DNA of 32,014 nt from Clostridium sp. CAG:964 (GTDB lineage Bacteria; Bacillota; Clostridia; Oscillospirales; Acutalibacteraceae), in the NCBI GenBank assembly GCA_000435335.1, contig FR891341.1:7494-39507 (forward strand). The letters run 5' to 3'. Both the position numbers and the translations under genes were made by a program. Shown piece after piece: positions 30,784-32,014 of this stretch. The notes under the pieces are model-generated. The model ran no database searches and was not told the DNA's origin. It saw only the letters and a list, made by a program, of their open reading frames with translations. Position 1 is the first letter of the stretch; every line of letters starts with the position of its first letter.

Positions 30784-32014
30784 TTAGCCGTTATCGGCGA
30801 CTAGGGTGACTGTAACGGTAAATTCATCTGTTTTTGAATTATCCGGTCTTGTAACCGTAAGCTCAACGGTATCGCCCGGCTTATACGTGTCAAGCAGAGC
30901 GTACAGCTCTGCGTATGAAGTAATGCTTTTTCCGTCTATAGCCGTTATAATATCGTCTTTTTTTATCTTGCTGTTTTTCAGCGGACTGTCATCTGCGACA
31001 CTGCTTACAACAATGCCGCCCTTTATATCGTATTCTTTTGCAAGTGTTGACGGAAGCTCTGTGCAGACAATGCCCAGCTTAACTCTGCCCTCAACATAGC
31101 CGTTCTTAATAATGCTGTTGGCAATTTCCTTTACCTTTTTGCTTGGTATGGCAAAGCCCATGCCCTCGTAGTCTGTGGCGGCTACCTTTACGGTGGTTAT
31201 GCCTACTACCTGACCGTTTAGGTTAGCCAAAGGCCCGCCGGAATTTCCCGGGTTTATTGCAGCGTCGGTTTGTATATATGTGCATGCAAAGCCCGAAAGC
31301 GAACGGTTTAGTGCAGATATAATACCGCTGGTTAATGAGTCCGAATAGGAGCTGCCGCCCGGATTGCCTATTACCACAACATTTTGACCGATTTTTAAAC
31401 CGTCAGAGTCTGCAAAGGCTGCGGCCTTCCAGTTGGAGGCTTCTTCGCATCTTAAAACGGCAATGTCTGTGCGTGTATCGCAGCCTACCACAACAGCCAT
31501 ATAGGTGGTGCTGTCGGTTTTGGCAATTTTAATTTTATATCCGCTTGTTGCATTATTAATAACATGAGCGTTTGTAACAATATATCCGTTACTGCTTATA
31601 ATTATTCCGGAGCCCTCGCTTTCCGGATATGCCTTGTCTACATCGTCCTTTTCGTCATATACCGATACAGAAACTACGCTTTCGGAAAGCGTCTCGTACG
31701 CTTTTTCGGTAGAGCCGTTGGCAGTATCGTTATCCTTTAGGGTGATTTTCGGACCGTTAGGGTCGGCGTATTTCCCTGTGTTGGATTTGTCTGATTTTTT
31801 TGTTGTAGCTTCTTCTGTAGGAACCTGAAAAATAAATGAATTTCCATCGGATTGGCTGTTGTTTGTATTGACCGCCGCCCACCAAATAAATGTACCGATA
31901 AAGGACACTGTAAGTACAATTATAGTTCCTATAAATACCTTTAGTCCGGCAGCCATTTTTGTCTTTGGAGATTTGTTGTTTGGATGGTACCAGCTTCCGT
32001 TAATAAGCTGTGGC
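30784..32014 (-). CDS. HtrA/DegP-type trypsin-like serine protease with PDZ domain (5' end outside window)
   Basis: 409 residues are visible and the frame remains open to the right edge. The ATG at 31956 has no ribosome binding site and in-frame codons continue upstream (LINGSWYHPNNKSPKTK), so the true start is beyond the window. A short cytoplasmic N-terminus is followed by a membrane helix (GLKVFIGTIIVLTVSFIGTF), an acidic linker, the protease domain and one PDZ domain. The triad is complete: His in SNGYIVTNAHVIN, Asp in CDTRTDIAVLR and Ser in INPGNSGGPL. The PDZ domain ends with the GDTVELTVTRPD segment. HtrA proteases degrade misfolded proteins at the outer face of the membrane. The C-terminus is complete. 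Function as envelope quality-control protease is well supported. Confidence 0.95.
   Translation of the reverse strand, partial: PQLINGSWYHPNNKSPKTKMAAGLKVFIGTIIVLTVSFIGTFIWWAAVNTNNSQSDGNSFIFQVPTEEATTKKSDKSNTGKYADPNGPKITLKDNDTANGSTEKAYETLSESVVSVSVYDEKDDVDKAYPESEGSGIIISSNGYIVTNAHVINNATSGYKIKIAKTDSTTYMAVVVGCDTRTDIAVLRCEEASNWKAAAFADSDGLKIGQNVVVIGNPGGSSYSDSLTSGIISALNRSLSGFACTYIQTDAAINPGNSGGPLANLNGQVVGITTVKVAATDYEGMGFAIPSKKVKEIANSIIKNGYVEGRVKLGIVCTELPSTLAKEYDIKGGIVVSSVADDSPLKNSKIKKDDIITAIDGKSITSYAELYALLDTYKPGDTVELTVTRPDNSKTDEFTVTVTLVADNG

Noticed and set aside
31737..31956. Start of the HtrA gene at the ATG at 31956
   Set aside because: There is no ribosome binding site before it and the frame continues open to the window edge with plausible cytoplasmic residues, so the gene is treated as truncated by the window.

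Overview
The window looks like a chromosomal segment of a low-GC Gram-positive anaerobe of the class Clostridia, probably Oscillospiraceae or Ruminococcus-like. The reasons are strong AGGAGG-type ribosome binding sites, AT-rich spacers, the rpsO-pnp pair, a glycogen operon carrying the Firmicutes-type GlgD beside GlgC, an ECF-type biotin transporter gene and many small Clostridia-type membrane or zinc-ribbon proteins. The lineage call is inference from gene content only. I see no tRNA, rRNA, CRISPR array or prophage.

Layout. Positions 2-3340 hold the 3' part of a large surface protein made of repeated Ig-like modules with a C-terminal membrane anchor. Positions 3450-4450 are a graveyard of two decayed insertion sequences, an IS66-type transposase tail and an IS481-type transposase. 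Next come rpsO and pnp, both with leaders able to form structure. Then follow a secreted, membrane-anchored GH3 beta-N-acetylhexosaminidase, an EF-G-like GTPase with altered G motifs, and an omega-amidase-like carbon-nitrogen hydrolase. Positions 13402-19512 are the glycogen operon glgB-glgC-glgD-glgA: ADP-glucose synthesis (GlgC/GlgD), chain elongation (GlgA) and branching (GlgB). The GlgB lacks a normally invariant active-site histidine.

The right half is a series of short units. A lipoprotein gene faces glgA. Then come a PD-(D/E)xK-like sce7726 protein, and bioY with a DUF1284 gene behind a consensus promoter and a perfect inverted-repeat BirA-type operator. A four-gene unit follows (DRTGG protein, HATPase, YdcF-like, GNAT). 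A 225-base intergenic stretch rich in inverted repeats comes next, then a tandem pair of membrane proteins sharing an N-terminal signature, and a dCMP deaminase gene.

On the minus strand, a sugar transferase and an O-antigen-ligase-like protein form a surface-polysaccharide pair whose promoter contains a palindrome in its spacer. The window closes with a zinc-ribbon membrane protein, a NudC-like Nudix hydrolase, a 69-residue membrane protein and, on the minus strand, an HtrA-type protease that runs off the right edge.

The least explained parts are the pnp leader, the inverted-repeat-rich spacer at 24062-24286, the tandem membrane-protein pair, the orphan DRTGG/HATPase module, and the altered active sites of GlgB and the EF-G-like protein.
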